Of a stretch of 64,000 nt of DNA, positions 47,704-58,373 are shown in pieces (position 1 is the first letter of the stretch; each line of letters opens with the position of its first letter). This DNA is from Pelagibius sp964472095. GTDB taxonomy: Bacteria; Pseudomonadota; Alphaproteobacteria; Kiloniellales; Kiloniellaceae. The position numbers and the translations under genes are program-made. The notes under the pieces are model-generated. The model was not told the DNA's origin. It did not search any database and saw only the letters and a list, made by a program, of their open reading frames with translations. The DNA is taken from positions 13,077 through 77,076 of the forward strand of contig CAYYIV010000021.1 in NCBI GenBank assembly GCA_964472095.1, written 5' to 3'.

Positions 47704-48394
47704 TTGCGGTTCCTGCCCCCGCGATAGATCTCCAGGTCGCCGTACTTGAAGAGGGCGGGATCGACCGCTTCGCCGTAGACCGGGTTGACCAGCGAGACCT
47801 GGGTCTGGATTCCCTGCGGGTCGGTCAGCTCCCACTTCTTCAGGGTCAGCGGCTCGTCGGCGAACACCAGGGTCACCTCGCCGCCGTCGGGTGAGTCGGG
47901 ATCGCGCAGGGTAATGCGCAGGGTGCCGAGCGCTTCCTCGATGTTGACGATGTCGACGTTCTCGTCGAAGCGCACTTCCTTGCGGATGAGGAACCACAGC
48001 GGGGTCTCCCACAGCGGCAGAAAGGTCGCTTCCTTCAGCTCCTTGTCGTAATAGAGCAGCGACAGGCCATTGGCGATGATGAGCACGGGCGTCGGCGGGT
48101 CGTAGTCGAAGCGCATCTGGCCGGGCCGATCGAGGTAGATCTCGCCCTCCGCGTAAGCGCCGTTGGACGACACCTGAACAAAGCGGCCCCGCATCGTCTT
48201 GATGTCGTTGAGATAGCGCTCGATGCGGTTGACCGCCGCAACGTCGTCCGGCGAGAGCGCGGCCGTCTGGGCCGCCACCTGGACACGGCTTTCCGCCACC
48301 GCCACCGGCAGGCTGCCGAGCATTGCGGCTGCGCAGAGGCTGCCGCCGAGCGCGCCGAGCAGGCGGCGGCGCAGTAGTCGCGCCGACTTCCGGA

Positions 48395-48398
<4 letters not shown>
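47700..48398 (-). CDS. lolA: Outer-membrane lipoprotein carrier protein LolA
   Basis: A 232-aa periplasmic chaperone that shuttles lipoproteins from LolCDE to the outer membrane. A twin-arginine-like but probably Sec-type signal sequence (RRRLLGALGG to about residue 35) precedes the LolA fold, recognisable by MRGRFVQVSSNG, the GQMRFDYDPP segment and the VVLFADEPLTLKKWELTD-like strand. Length is normal. Its ATG overlaps the end of ftsK by 4 bp, an arrangement often kept in alphaproteobacteria. Needed here for lipoproteins such as LptE. Confidence 0.92.
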
Positions 48399-50806
<2,408 letters not shown>

Positions 50807-50818
50807 GGCTCCTTGCCC

Positions 50819-52060
50819 TCAGCCTTCCGCCGCCGCGGCCTGCGACAGCGCCGCCGGCTGCGTGCCGTCGGCCTCGCCGAGGACCTGGACGATGCGGTTG
50901 AGGCCTTCCTCGGTGACCGCGGCGTCGTAGACCAGGGCGACGCGGATATAGCGGGCCCCGGGATTGACGCCGTCGGGGCCGGGCTCGGCCATGTAGGCGC
51001 CGGGCAGCACGCGCACGCCGGCCTGGCGCCACAGCCTCAGCGCGGCGGCCTCGCCGTCGCCGACGTCGAGCCAGAGGAAGAAGCCGCCGTCCGGTCTGCG
51101 GAAGCCGAAGCGGTTGCCGAGGATGCGCTCGGCGAGCGTGAAATTGCGGCGGTAGTAGTCACGGTTGGCCTCGACGTGCGCCTCGTCGCGCCACAGCCGC
51201 GTGCCGGCGGCGAGGATGGGCAGCGAAACACCGGCGCCGCCAACGCGCAGCGCCAGGTCGAGGGCGTCGATCAGCGGCGCGTCGCCGGCGGCGAAGCCGC
51301 AGCGCAGGCCCGGCGCCGAGGAGCGCTTGGAGAGCGAATGGAACACCAGCAGGTGGTCGAGCGCGCCTCCGAGCATCGCCGCGGCCTGCAGCGCGCCGGC
51401 CGGCGGCGTGCTGTCGTAGATCTCCGCATAGCATTCGTCGAAGCCGACGACGAAGTCGTGTTTGCGGGCGAGCCCGAGAAGCGCCGCCAGATAGTCGGGG
51501 CCGGCCGCCGCGCCCTGCGGGTTTGCGGGCGAGTTGAGGAAGCAGAAGACCGCACGGTCGAGCAGCGCGGGGTCGAGTGCCTGATAGTCCGGCATGAAGC
51601 CGCTGGTCGCGGTGGCCGGCACGAAGACCGGTTCGGCGCCGACGGCGAGCGCCGAACTGGCGTAGACGTGATAGAAGGGATTGGGCAGCAGCACGGCCGG
51701 CGGCTCGGCGCCCCGATAGTCCTGCACCGCCGCCACCACGGCGAAGAACAGACCCTCTCGGCTGCCGGGCAACGGCAACAGGTGGCGTTGCGGGTCGATC
51801 ATCGCGGCCGGCAGGCTGTAGCGCCCGGTCAGCCAGTCGGCGCAGGCGGCGCGGTAGGCATCGCTGCCGCGCGGCGGCGGATAGCTCGACCAGGTGCGGG
51901 CCGCGCCGGCGATCTCCTCGGCGACGAAGGCCGGCGGCTGGTTCTTCGGCTCGCCGATCGACAGCAGGATCAGCTTGTCGTCCCCGGCGGGATAGGAATC
52001 GAGCAGGCGGCTCAGCCTGGCGAAGGGATGGAAGGACTGAAAGCTGCGGCGGTCGGGCAA
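50819..52060 (-). CDS. Class I/II aminotransferase, DapC-like
   Basis: A 413-aa fold-type I PLP enzyme. The PLP-binding lysine is Lys245 in SLSKRSSAPGLR, whose RS-PGLR pattern is typical of N-succinyl-diaminopimelate aminotransferase DapC. The substrate-arginine region near the C-terminus (GARYIRVAL) and the PLP-phosphate residues around PGSREGLF are also in place. It could act in lysine/peptidoglycan precursor synthesis. The sequence cannot exclude another ketoacid substrate. It precedes ftsK by 13 bp on the same strand. Confidence 0.85.
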   Translation of the reverse strand: MPDRRSFQSFHPFARLSRLLDSYPAGDDKLILLSIGEPKNQPPAFVAEEIAGAARTWSSYPPPRGSDAYRAACADWLTGRYSLPAAMIDPQRHLLPLPGSREGLFFAVVAAVQDYRGAEPPAVLLPNPFYHVYASSALAVGAEPVFVPATATSGFMPDYQALDPALLDRAVFCFLNSPANPQGAAAGPDYLAALLGLARKHDFVVGFDECYAEIYDSTPPAGALQAAAMLGGALDHLLVFHSLSKRSSAPGLRCGFAAGDAPLIDALDLALRVGGAGVSLPILAAGTRLWRDEAHVEANRDYYRRNFTLAERILGNRFGFRRPDGGFFLWLDVGDGEAAALRLWRQAGVRVLPGAYMAEPGPDGVNPGARYIRVALVYDAAVTEEGLNRIVQVLGEADGTQPAALSQAAAAEG

Positions 52061-52369
52061 AACGCGTTGGTTCCGAAAGTTCCGTTGAGGCTCCCCGGGA
52101 AGTCGCTTCCGGGGACGCGGGCGGCCCCGGCCCGGCAGGGGGCGTCAAGGGCGGTACAAAGCGCAAACGAATCCAAGAGATTCTATCTGGGCCGCCGGGG
52201 CGCGACAAGCCTGCCCCAGGTCCGCACTCGCCGGCCGCCGGGGGCAAAGCTAGCCCGCAAATGAGGCAAAAAAAGGGGCCCGGGAGCGATGGCTCCCGGG
52301 CCCAGGCTTGGCAGAGGATAATCGCGTCCTAAGCGGGCTCGATTATCAGGTGGTCTCCGAGGAACCCGA
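52061..52369. terminator. Non-coding gap with strong terminator of amtB
   Basis: This 309-bp gap between the aminotransferase and amtB genes contains a perfect 12-bp inverted repeat (arms 52276-52287 and 52292-52303, 4-base loop) followed on the minus strand by a run of seven T (52274-52268). It ends amtB transcription 67 bp after the stop. The rest (52061-52260) is presumably the upstream region of the aminotransferase gene; I saw no further gene. Confidence 0.9.
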
Positions 52370-53737
52370 TTAGATGGACTGCGACCCGTGGCCGAATTCG
52401 GGATAGGCTTCCATCCCCAGTTCCGCCTTGTCGAGACCCATTTCTTCGGCTTCCTCATCGACGCGAAGACCGATGGTGTACTTCATCACCAGCCAGACGA
52501 TAGCGCTGGTCACGATCACAAACGCGCCCACCGCGACGATGCCGATGATCTGGGTCACGAAGCTGCCGCCGCCGAAGATGGCGACTGCCAGGGTGCCCCA
52601 GACGCCGGCCACCAGGTGGGCGGAGACGGCGCCGACGACGTCGTCGACTTTGATTTTGTCGAACAGAGGGATGGCGAAGACCACCAGAGCGCCGCCGATG
52701 CCGCCGACGATCAGCGCCATGAAGTGGTTCTGCAGATCCGGGCCGGCGGTGATCGACACCAGGCCGGCGATCGCCCCGTTCAGCGCCATGGTCAGGTCGA
52801 TCTTCTTGTAGAGGATCTGGGTCAGGATCATGGCGGTCACCACGCCGGCACAGGCGGCCAGGTTGGTGTTCACGTAGACGATGGCGATGGCCGCGGCATC
52901 GAGTGCCGAGCCGAGCGCCAGCTGCGAGCCGCCGTTGAAGCCGAACCAGCCGAGCCACAGGATCAGCGTGCCCAGCGTGGCCAGCGGCAGGTTGGCGCCG
53001 GGCATCGGGTGCACCGCGCCGTTGGGGCCGAACTTGCCCTTGCGGGGACCGAGGATGATGGCGCCGACCAGGGCCGCCCAGCCACCCACCGAGTGAACGA
53101 TGGTCGAGCCGGCGAAGTCGGAGAAGCCCATCTCGGCGAGCCAGCCGCCACCCCAGGTCCAGGATCCCTGGATCGGGTAGAGGAAGCCGGTGAGGATCAC
53201 CGTGAAAATCATGAACGGCCAGAACTTGATGCGTTCGGCCAGGGTGCCCGAGACGATCGAGGCGGCGGTTGCCACGAAGACCATCTGGAAGAACCAGTCG
53301 GACATCACCGAGTAGCCGTTGTCGACCACGGCGGCGATCAGCTCAGGGGTTGCCTCTTCGGCATTCAGCAACGCGAGTTCCGCATCGCTGGTGTTGTAGA
53401 GGAAGCTGAACGAGCCGATGTAGCTTCCAACGTCGATGTACATCAGGTTGTAGCCGATCAGGTAGTACATGATGCCGGCTACGGAATAGAGCGAGATGTT
53501 CTTCAGGCAGATCGTCGCGGTGTTCTTGGTGCGCACCAGACCGGCTTCCAGCATGGCGAAGCCGGCGGCCATCCACATCACGAGGAAGCCGCTCACCAGA
53601 AATGAAAATGTGTTGAAGATGAAGGCGGTCTCGGCGGAGACCTCCGCGCGCGCCGGCGCGCTGGCAAGTGCCACGGCCACCAGAGCCAGGCTGCCCCAGC
53701 CCAGCTTGTGACCGAAAGATGTGCCCATAACTCTCAT
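52370..53737 (-). CDS. amtB: Ammonium transporter AmtB
   Basis: A 455-aa inner-membrane ammonium channel with a signal-peptide-like N-terminus and about eleven helices. Family signatures include MLEAGLVRTKNTATICLKN, DFAGSTIVHSVGGWAALVGA (with the pore His of the VHSVGG region) and GLVSITAG. The start is either ATG 53737 (with GAGG 10 bp upstream) or ATG 53728; I give the former. glnK lies 16 bp upstream. In related bacteria GlnK blocks AmtB when nitrogen is sufficient, so the pair forms a regulated uptake unit. A strong terminator follows. Confidence 0.94.
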   Translation of the reverse strand: MRVMGTSFGHKLGWGSLALVAVALASAPARAEVSAETAFIFNTFSFLVSGFLVMWMAAGFAMLEAGLVRTKNTATICLKNISLYSVAGIMYYLIGYNLMYIDVGSYIGSFSFLYNTSDAELALLNAEEATPELIAAVVDNGYSVMSDWFFQMVFVATAASIVSGTLAERIKFWPFMIFTVILTGFLYPIQGSWTWGGGWLAEMGFSDFAGSTIVHSVGGWAALVGAIILGPRKGKFGPNGAVHPMPGANLPLATLGTLILWLGWFGFNGGSQLALGSALDAAAIAIVYVNTNLAACAGVVTAMILTQILYKKIDLTMALNGAIAGLVSITAGPDLQNHFMALIVGGIGGALVVFAIPLFDKIKVDDVVGAVSAHLVAGVWGTLAVAIFGGGSFVTQIIGIVAVGAFVIVTSAIVWLVMKYTIGLRVDEEAEEMGLDKAELGMEAYPEFGHGSQSI

Positions 53738-53753
53738 TTCCCTAGATCCTCTT

Positions 53754-54092
53754 CTACAGGGCCTCGGCATTGGTCTCGCCGGTGCGGATGCGCACGGCGT
53801 GACCAACGTCCAGGACAAAGATTTTTCCGTCGCCGATCCGGCCGGTGTTGGCCGAGTTCTGAATGGTCTCTACGACCTGGCCGACGGCATCGTCGGTCAC
53901 GGCAACCTCGATTTTCACTTTGGGCAGAAAGTTCACCGAGTACTCCGCCCCGCGGTAGATTTCGGTCTGGCCCTTCTGGCGGCCGTAGCCTTTCACTTCG
54001 CTGACCGTCAGGCCCTCGATCCCAATGCTCGTGAGCGCTTCTCTCACATCATCCAGCTTGAACGGCTTGATGATGGCCATAACCATCTTCAT
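53754..54092 (-). CDS. glnK: Nitrogen regulatory protein P-II (GlnK/GlnB)
   Basis: A 112-aa PII signal protein. The T-loop is intact with the uridylylation site Tyr51 in GAEYSVNF, and the B-loop TGRIGDGKIFV binds ATP/ADP and 2-oxoglutarate. Position directly before amtB favours the GlnK type. It senses carbon/nitrogen balance and reversibly binds AmtB. Transcription probably starts at a sigma-54-type promoter about 140 bp upstream. Confidence 0.95.
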   Translation of the reverse strand: MKMVMAIIKPFKLDDVREALTSIGIEGLTVSEVKGYGRQKGQTEIYRGAEYSVNFLPKVKIEVAVTDDAVGQVVETIQNSANTGRIGDGKIFVLDVGHAVRIRTGETNAEAL

Positions 54093-54230
54093 GCGCCGGC
54101 TTCCCCTTTATCTCTCTGCGCACCGGTACCCTTGCAGACGGGTCCCCAGTGCAATTGATCCGCCTGTCGGCCGCTTGGCTCAAACTCTCGTCGCCACCCG
54201 TCGCGGGCGGCGACATTCATTGCTTACAGA

Positions 54231-54247
54231 GTCAAGAAGCGTGCCAA
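54231..54247 (-). promoter_or_regulatory. Sigma-54 (RpoN)-type promoter for glnK-amtB
   Basis: On the minus strand TTGGCACG-N4-TTGAC matches the -24/-12 consensus, differing only at the -12 C (TTGA for TTGC). It lies about 140 bp upstream of the glnK ATG with the right orientation. Such promoters usually drive glnK under NtrC control. I found no clean NtrC site in the remaining upstream stretch to 54497, although several TGCA-containing fragments occur there. Confidence 0.6.
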
Positions 54248-54497
54248 GTCACATCACTTGCATGGAAACGACCGGAATCCGCCATTTGCACGGCGCGGGC
54301 CCAACGCCGCTGCTCTTTTGATGATCGTTCGCGTGCGCCTATTTTTTGGGCAAAGCTTAAGAGAAGTTCAAATTTTGTGCAGTGCGGCACGTCCAGGCTC
54401 GAGTGTCGGGCCTTGGTCACCGCCGGGGACAAGGCGCGGCTGGACAAGCCGGGCGGCGCCGGTAAATCTGCCTGCTACGGCGCGAAGGAAGGAAAGC

Positions 54498-55784
54498 ATG
54501 GCCGAACCCTTGGAAGTTGAAGTGCTGGTGGCCGGTGGCGGCATGGTCGGCTTGGCCCTCGCTGTGGCCCTGGCCGAGGCCGGACTCGCGGTTGCGGTGG
54601 TCGATCGCATGGACCCGGCGCAGCAGCGCGACGAAGCTTTCGACGGGCGCTCCTCCGCCATCGCCCGTGGCTCGCAGCAGGCGCTCCAGGTGCTCGGCCT
54701 ATGGCAGGGCATGGCTCCGGCCGCCGCGCCGATCCTAGAAATCCGCATCTCCGACGGCCGCCTGGGCAGCGGCCGGCCCGGTGCTGCCTCGGCATTGCAT
54801 CTGCATTTCTCCCACCAGGAGGTGGCCACAGCAGAGGATGCCCGTCCCTTAGGCTACATCGTCGAGAACAGGGCGATCCGCCAGGCCAGCCTGGATCGCG
54901 CCCACGCCCTCGCCGGGATCGAACTGCGCGCGCCGGCCGACCTCGCCGAGGTGACCCGCCAGTCCGGGGGCGTCACTGCGCGGCTTTCCGACGGCACCAC
55001 GGTGAAGGCGCGCCTGCTGATCGCCGCCGACGGGCGCGGCTCGGTCCAGCGCCAGGCCGCCGGCATCAAGGTGACCGAGGTCGACTACGGCCAGACCGCC
55101 ATCGTCGCCACCATCGCCCACAGCCTGCCGCACGGGGGCGTGGCGCACGAACACTTCCTGCCCTCGGGGCCCTTTGCGCTGCTGCCGATGACGGACGCCA
55201 TCGATGACAGCGGCCGGCCGGCGCACCGCTCCTCGCTGGTATGGACGGAGCGCCGCGAACTGGTGGCGGCCATGATGGCACTGGACGAGCAGGGCTTCGC
55301 CGCCGAGCTGCAGCGCCGCTTCGGCGACTCCCTCGGACGCCTCGCGCTCTGGGGCGGCCGGCGCTGGACCCATCCGCTCTCGCTGCTGCATGCCGAACGC
55401 TACATCGACACGCGCCTGGCCCTCATCGGCGACGCCGCCCACGGTATCCATCCCATTGCCGGGCAGGGGCTCAACCTCGGCCTGCGCGACGTCGCGGCGC
55501 TGGCCGAGTGCATTGTCGATGCCCGCCGCCTTGGCCTCGACATCGGCAGCGCCACGGTGTTAGAGCGCTACCAGCGCTGGCGCCGCCTCGATAACATGGC
55601 GCTGATCGCCGCCACCGACTCGCTGAATCGCCTGTTCTCCAACGACCTGCCGCCGGTCCGCCTCTTGCGTGACCTCGGCCTCGCCGCCGTCAACCGGGTG
55701 CCGCCGCTGAAGCGCTTCTTCATGCGCCACGCCATGGGGCTGGTCGGTGACCTGCCGCGCCTGGTGAAGGGCGAGACCCTCTAA
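54498..55784 (+). CDS. UbiH/UbiF/VisC/COQ6-family FAD monooxygenase
   Basis: A 428-aa flavoprotein hydroxylase of ubiquinone synthesis. The FAD-binding motif GGGMVGLA is at 13-20, the DG motif appears as AADGRGS, and the GD motif with the family signature reads GDAAHGIHPIAGQGLNLG. It hydroxylates one position of the polyprenylated ring; UbiH, UbiF, UbiI or the broader UbiL/UbiM branches cannot be separated by eye. ATG 54498 has GGAAGGAAAG just upstream. Its stop overlaps the stop of the convergent dddP-like gene. Confidence 0.88.
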   Translation: MAEPLEVEVLVAGGGMVGLALAVALAEAGLAVAVVDRMDPAQQRDEAFDGRSSAIARGSQQALQVLGLWQGMAPAAAPILEIRISDGRLGSGRPGAASALHLHFSHQEVATAEDARPLGYIVENRAIRQASLDRAHALAGIELRAPADLAEVTRQSGGVTARLSDGTTVKARLLIAADGRGSVQRQAAGIKVTEVDYGQTAIVATIAHSLPHGGVAHEHFLPSGPFALLPMTDAIDDSGRPAHRSSLVWTERRELVAAMMALDEQGFAAELQRRFGDSLGRLALWGGRRWTHPLSLLHAERYIDTRLALIGDAAHGIHPIAGQGLNLGLRDVAALAECIVDARRLGLDIGSATVLERYQRWRRLDNMALIAATDSLNRLFSNDLPPVRLLRDLGLAAVNRVPPLKRFFMRHAMGLVGDLPRLVKGETL

Positions 55785-57004
55785 ATTTCCTTGCGCAGCA
55801 GCGCGTATTCGAAGGGGAAGGTGGAGAGCGGCTCGATGCCGGTTTCGGTGATCAGCACCTGCTGCTCCAGCTTGACGCCCTCATGGCCACCCTCTTCGCC
55901 GATGTAGCTTTCGACGCAGACTGCCATGCCGGCCTCGAAGACGCCGTCGTAGCCCGCTGCGTCGAAGTCCTCCAGATAGACCACCGCCGGATACTCGTCG
56001 CAGAGGCCGACGCCGTGCACCACCACGGAGTAGCGGTTGGCGGCGCAGCTGGCCGGCAGCCGCCAGGCCCGCTCCGCCAGCTCGCGAAACCCGAGACCCG
56101 GCTTCACCAAGTCCATGTTGAAGTGGATCTGCTCCCAGGCGAGCTGGTAGAGCCGGCGCTGTTCGTCGCTCGGCTGCACCTCGCCGCAGAGGAAGCTGCG
56201 GGAGATGTCGGCGCAGTAGCCGTAGGGGCCGATCATGTCGGTGTCGAAGCTGACCATGTCGCCGGCCCGGATGACGTCGTTGCCGCATTCGTGGAACCAG
56301 GGATTGGTCCGCGCACCGGCGGCCAGCAGGCGCGTCTCGATCCATTCGCCGCCCTCGGCCGCATTCACCTGATTGAGAACCGACCAGAGCTGGTTCTCGG
56401 TCATGCCCGGCGTGAGGGCTTGTCGCATGGCACCCATGGCTTGCTCACAGACGGCGACCGAGGCCTTCAGGCAGGCGACCTCCTCGGGCCCCTTGAAGCG
56501 CCGGGCCAGCTCCATCACCTCCTGGCCGTCGAAGATCTCGATGCCGAGGGCGGTCAGCGCGGCGACGCCCAGCGGCTCGCACTTGTCGATGGCGAGGCGC
56601 CGGTTGCCGCCGCCGTGGCGGCGTACCAGCTCGGCAACCTCGGCCGCCCAGCGGCCGGCGAACTCGGCGCAGCGGTCGCCGGCGGCGAAGTAGAACCAGC
56701 CGATCCCGGGACGCACCTCGGCGACGATCTCGTTGCCGGCGGAGAGGTGCGCGCAGTTGTGGAAGTCGAACAGCACGACCGGACCTTCGGTCGGCACGAA
56801 GACGTAGCGCACCGCGTTGTGCAGCGACCAAACCGCCATGTTGCGGGCATCGCAGGCATAGCGCAGGTTGATCGGGTCGTAGAGCAGGGCGCCGGCATAG
56901 TCGCGCGCCCGCAGCTCGGCACGCAGACGGGCGAGGCGCCAGGCCCGCAGTGCGACGAGGTCGACTGGCTCATTGCCTGAACGAACGGCGGTATCGGGTG
57001 CCAT
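55781..57004 (-). CDS. dddP: M24-family metalloenzyme, probable DMSP lyase DddP
   Basis: A 407-aa enzyme with the M24 (creatinase/aminopeptidase P) fold. Six metal ligands are in place: Asp254, Asp256, Asp266, His330, Glu365 and Glu380. Segments such as GGEWIETRLLA-G-RTNPWF, HGVGLCDE and KLEQQVLITETG are those I recall from DddP of roseobacters, where the enzyme splits dimethylsulfoniopropionate to DMS and acrylate. With the ligand numbers of DddP from Ruegeria lacuscaerulensis as I recall them, the offset is a constant 41, and the catalytic Asp377 and Tyr366 fall on Asp336 and Tyr325. A DddP-like peptidase with another substrate remains possible. ATG 57004 is used. Confidence 0.7.
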   Translation of the reverse strand: MAPDTAVRSGNEPVDLVALRAWRLARLRAELRARDYAGALLYDPINLRYACDARNMAVWSLHNAVRYVFVPTEGPVVLFDFHNCAHLSAGNEIVAEVRPGIGWFYFAAGDRCAEFAGRWAAEVAELVRRHGGGNRRLAIDKCEPLGVAALTALGIEIFDGQEVMELARRFKGPEEVACLKASVAVCEQAMGAMRQALTPGMTENQLWSVLNQVNAAEGGEWIETRLLAAGARTNPWFHECGNDVIRAGDMVSFDTDMIGPYGYCADISRSFLCGEVQPSDEQRRLYQLAWEQIHFNMDLVKPGLGFRELAERAWRLPASCAANRYSVVVHGVGLCDEYPAVVYLEDFDAAGYDGVFEAGMAVCVESYIGEEGGHEGVKLEQQVLITETGIEPLSTFPFEYALLRKEI

Positions 57005-57098
57005 GTGACGGACCCTCCTGCTCCTGCGACCGCTGAAGCTTTGCACAGCGAGGGGATCTGTCTTGCCGCCGAACGACCCGTGGCGTGGCGGTTTTACG

Positions 57099-57500
57099 TC
57101 AGGGGTCGCGGCTGAGGCCCTTGGCGGCGAGATTGTCGAGGTAGGCCTGCCATAGGGCCTCCTGCTCGCGGCCCAATCGATAGAGATACTGCCAGGAGTA
57201 GATACCGGTGTCGTGCAGGTCGTCGAACTTGATGCGCACGGCGTAGTTGCCGACCGGCGCGACCTCCATGATGCCGACGTGACGCCGGCGCGCGACGATC
57301 TGCTTCTGGCCCGGCCCGTGCCCCTGCACTTCGGCCGAAGGACTCTCCACGCGCAGGAACTCGGCCGGATAGGTGAAGGTCTCGCCGCTGTCGAAGCTGA
57401 CCACCAGCTGCTTCTCGGCGGAGAGGTAGCGGATCTCCGTCGGCCAGTGGGTGGTGTCGAAGCTCTGCGCTTCGTTCTCCTGGATGGTCTTGCCGGTCAT
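57099..57500 (-). CDS. DUF971 domain protein
   Basis: A 133-aa protein of the DUF971 family (gamma-butyrobetaine-hydroxylase-like N-terminal domain). Typical parts are THWPTEIRYLSAEKQLVVSF near the start and GNYAVRIKFDDLHDTGIYSW later, which in related proteins form a small zinc-free beta domain linked to Fe-S metabolism or iron-handling proteins. The precise function is unknown. It lies 13 bp after the Trm112 gene on the same strand and belongs to a cluster of small housekeeping genes running to 59305. Confidence 0.85.
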   Translation of the reverse strand: MTGKTIQENEAQSFDTTHWPTEIRYLSAEKQLVVSFDSGETFTYPAEFLRVESPSAEVQGHGPGQKQIVARRRHVGIMEVAPVGNYAVRIKFDDLHDTGIYSWQYLYRLGREQEALWQAYLDNLAAKGLSRDP

Positions 57501-57513
57501 CGCGGGCGCGCCG

Positions 57514-57696
57514 TCAGTCGTCGAGCTGGCGGGCTTCGTCGATCAGCATGATCGGGATGCCGTCGCGGATCGGAAAGGCGAGCCGCGCCTGGCGGCTGAT
57601 CAGTTCCTGCGCCTTGGCGTCGTAGTCGAGCGGTCCCTTGGTTAGTGGGCAGACCAGGATCTCCAGTAGCTTCGGGTCGACGGGGTTATGGCTCAT
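57514..57696 (-). CDS. Trm112 family protein
   Basis: A 60-aa Trm112-like protein (DUF343/YcaR type) beginning VDPKLLEILVCPLTKGPL, with the family's single CP motif and the closing PIRDGIPIMLIDEAR. In bacteria such proteins are small zinc-ribbon-like or degenerate activators of methyltransferases; only one cysteine is left here, so metal binding is unlikely. It probably translates from the same transcript as its neighbours. Confidence 0.9.
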   Translation of the reverse strand: MSHNPVDPKLLEILVCPLTKGPLDYDAKAQELISRQARLAFPIRDGIPIMLIDEARQLDD

Positions 57697-57719
57697 CGCA
57701 TTGATTCCTGTTGCCGACG

Positions 57720-58373
57720 CTAGTGACGCTTGGCTTCGCTCTCGCCCCCGTGGGTCGCCATCTCCATGATGGCGGTCAGTGCCTCGGCGCGCTCGGTGAG
57801 GGTTATCGATTCCAGCAGCGCCTGCTTCTCCGGCGCGCCCAGCGGGCAGATCATCGCCAGCGAGGTGACCAGGCGCTCGTCGCCGGTCTGCTCGATGGCC
57901 TCCCAGTCGCCCTCGATGGCGTTGGCCTCGAAGTAGGCGTTCAGCACTTTCACCAGGCGGTCGCGGTCGATGTTGCTGCGGTCCTCTTCCAGGTCGGCGG
58001 CGAAGCGCGTGAAGTCCGGTTCCACCTGGCGGTAGCTGCCCGAAGGCAGTTCGCGCCGCACGTCGAAACGCAGCAGGCCGGAGAGCGTTGCCAGGTAGCG
58101 TCCGTCGTCGGTCTCGGTAAAGGCGGTGATGCGCCCGACGCAGCCGGTCTCGTAGATCGTCGGCGTCTCAGTGCCCTGACTCTCCTCGCGGGGCTGGATC
58201 ATTCCGATCAGTCGGTGGCTCGCCAGGGCGTCGTCGAACATCGCCAGATAGCGCGGCTCGAAGATGTTGAGGGGCAGGCGGCCGCCGGGCAGCAGTAGCA
58301 CGCCCTCCAGCGGAAAGATCGGCAGGACCCGCGGCAGGTCCTCGAAGGCAGGGTCGAAGGCGGTCCGGCTCAT
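57720..58373 (-). CDS. LON N-terminal-domain protein (no protease)
   Basis: A 217-aa protein containing only the substrate-binding (N-terminal) domain of Lon, with no ATPase or protease region. Signatures are LPIFPLEGVLLLPGGRLPL and IFEPRYLAM near residues 17-45, and GCVGRITAF in the middle. Such proteins are widespread and of unknown role, perhaps in binding misfolded proteins. ATG 58373 overlaps the thioredoxin gene's stop (ATGA), indicating coupling to a chaperone-like partner. Confidence 0.9.
   Translation of the reverse strand: MSRTAFDPAFEDLPRVLPIFPLEGVLLLPGGRLPLNIFEPRYLAMFDDALASHRLIGMIQPREESQGTETPTIYETGCVGRITAFTETDDGRYLATLSGLLRFDVRRELPSGSYRQVEPDFTRFAADLEEDRSNIDRDRLVKVLNAYFEANAIEGDWEAIEQTGDERLVTSLAMICPLGAPEKQALLESITLTERAEALTAIMEMATHGGESEAKRH

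Noticed and set aside
54400..54497. Coding extension upstream of the UbiH-type gene
   Set aside because: The in-frame codons before 54498 show no family similarity, whereas a good ribosome-binding site lies directly before the ATG at 54498.
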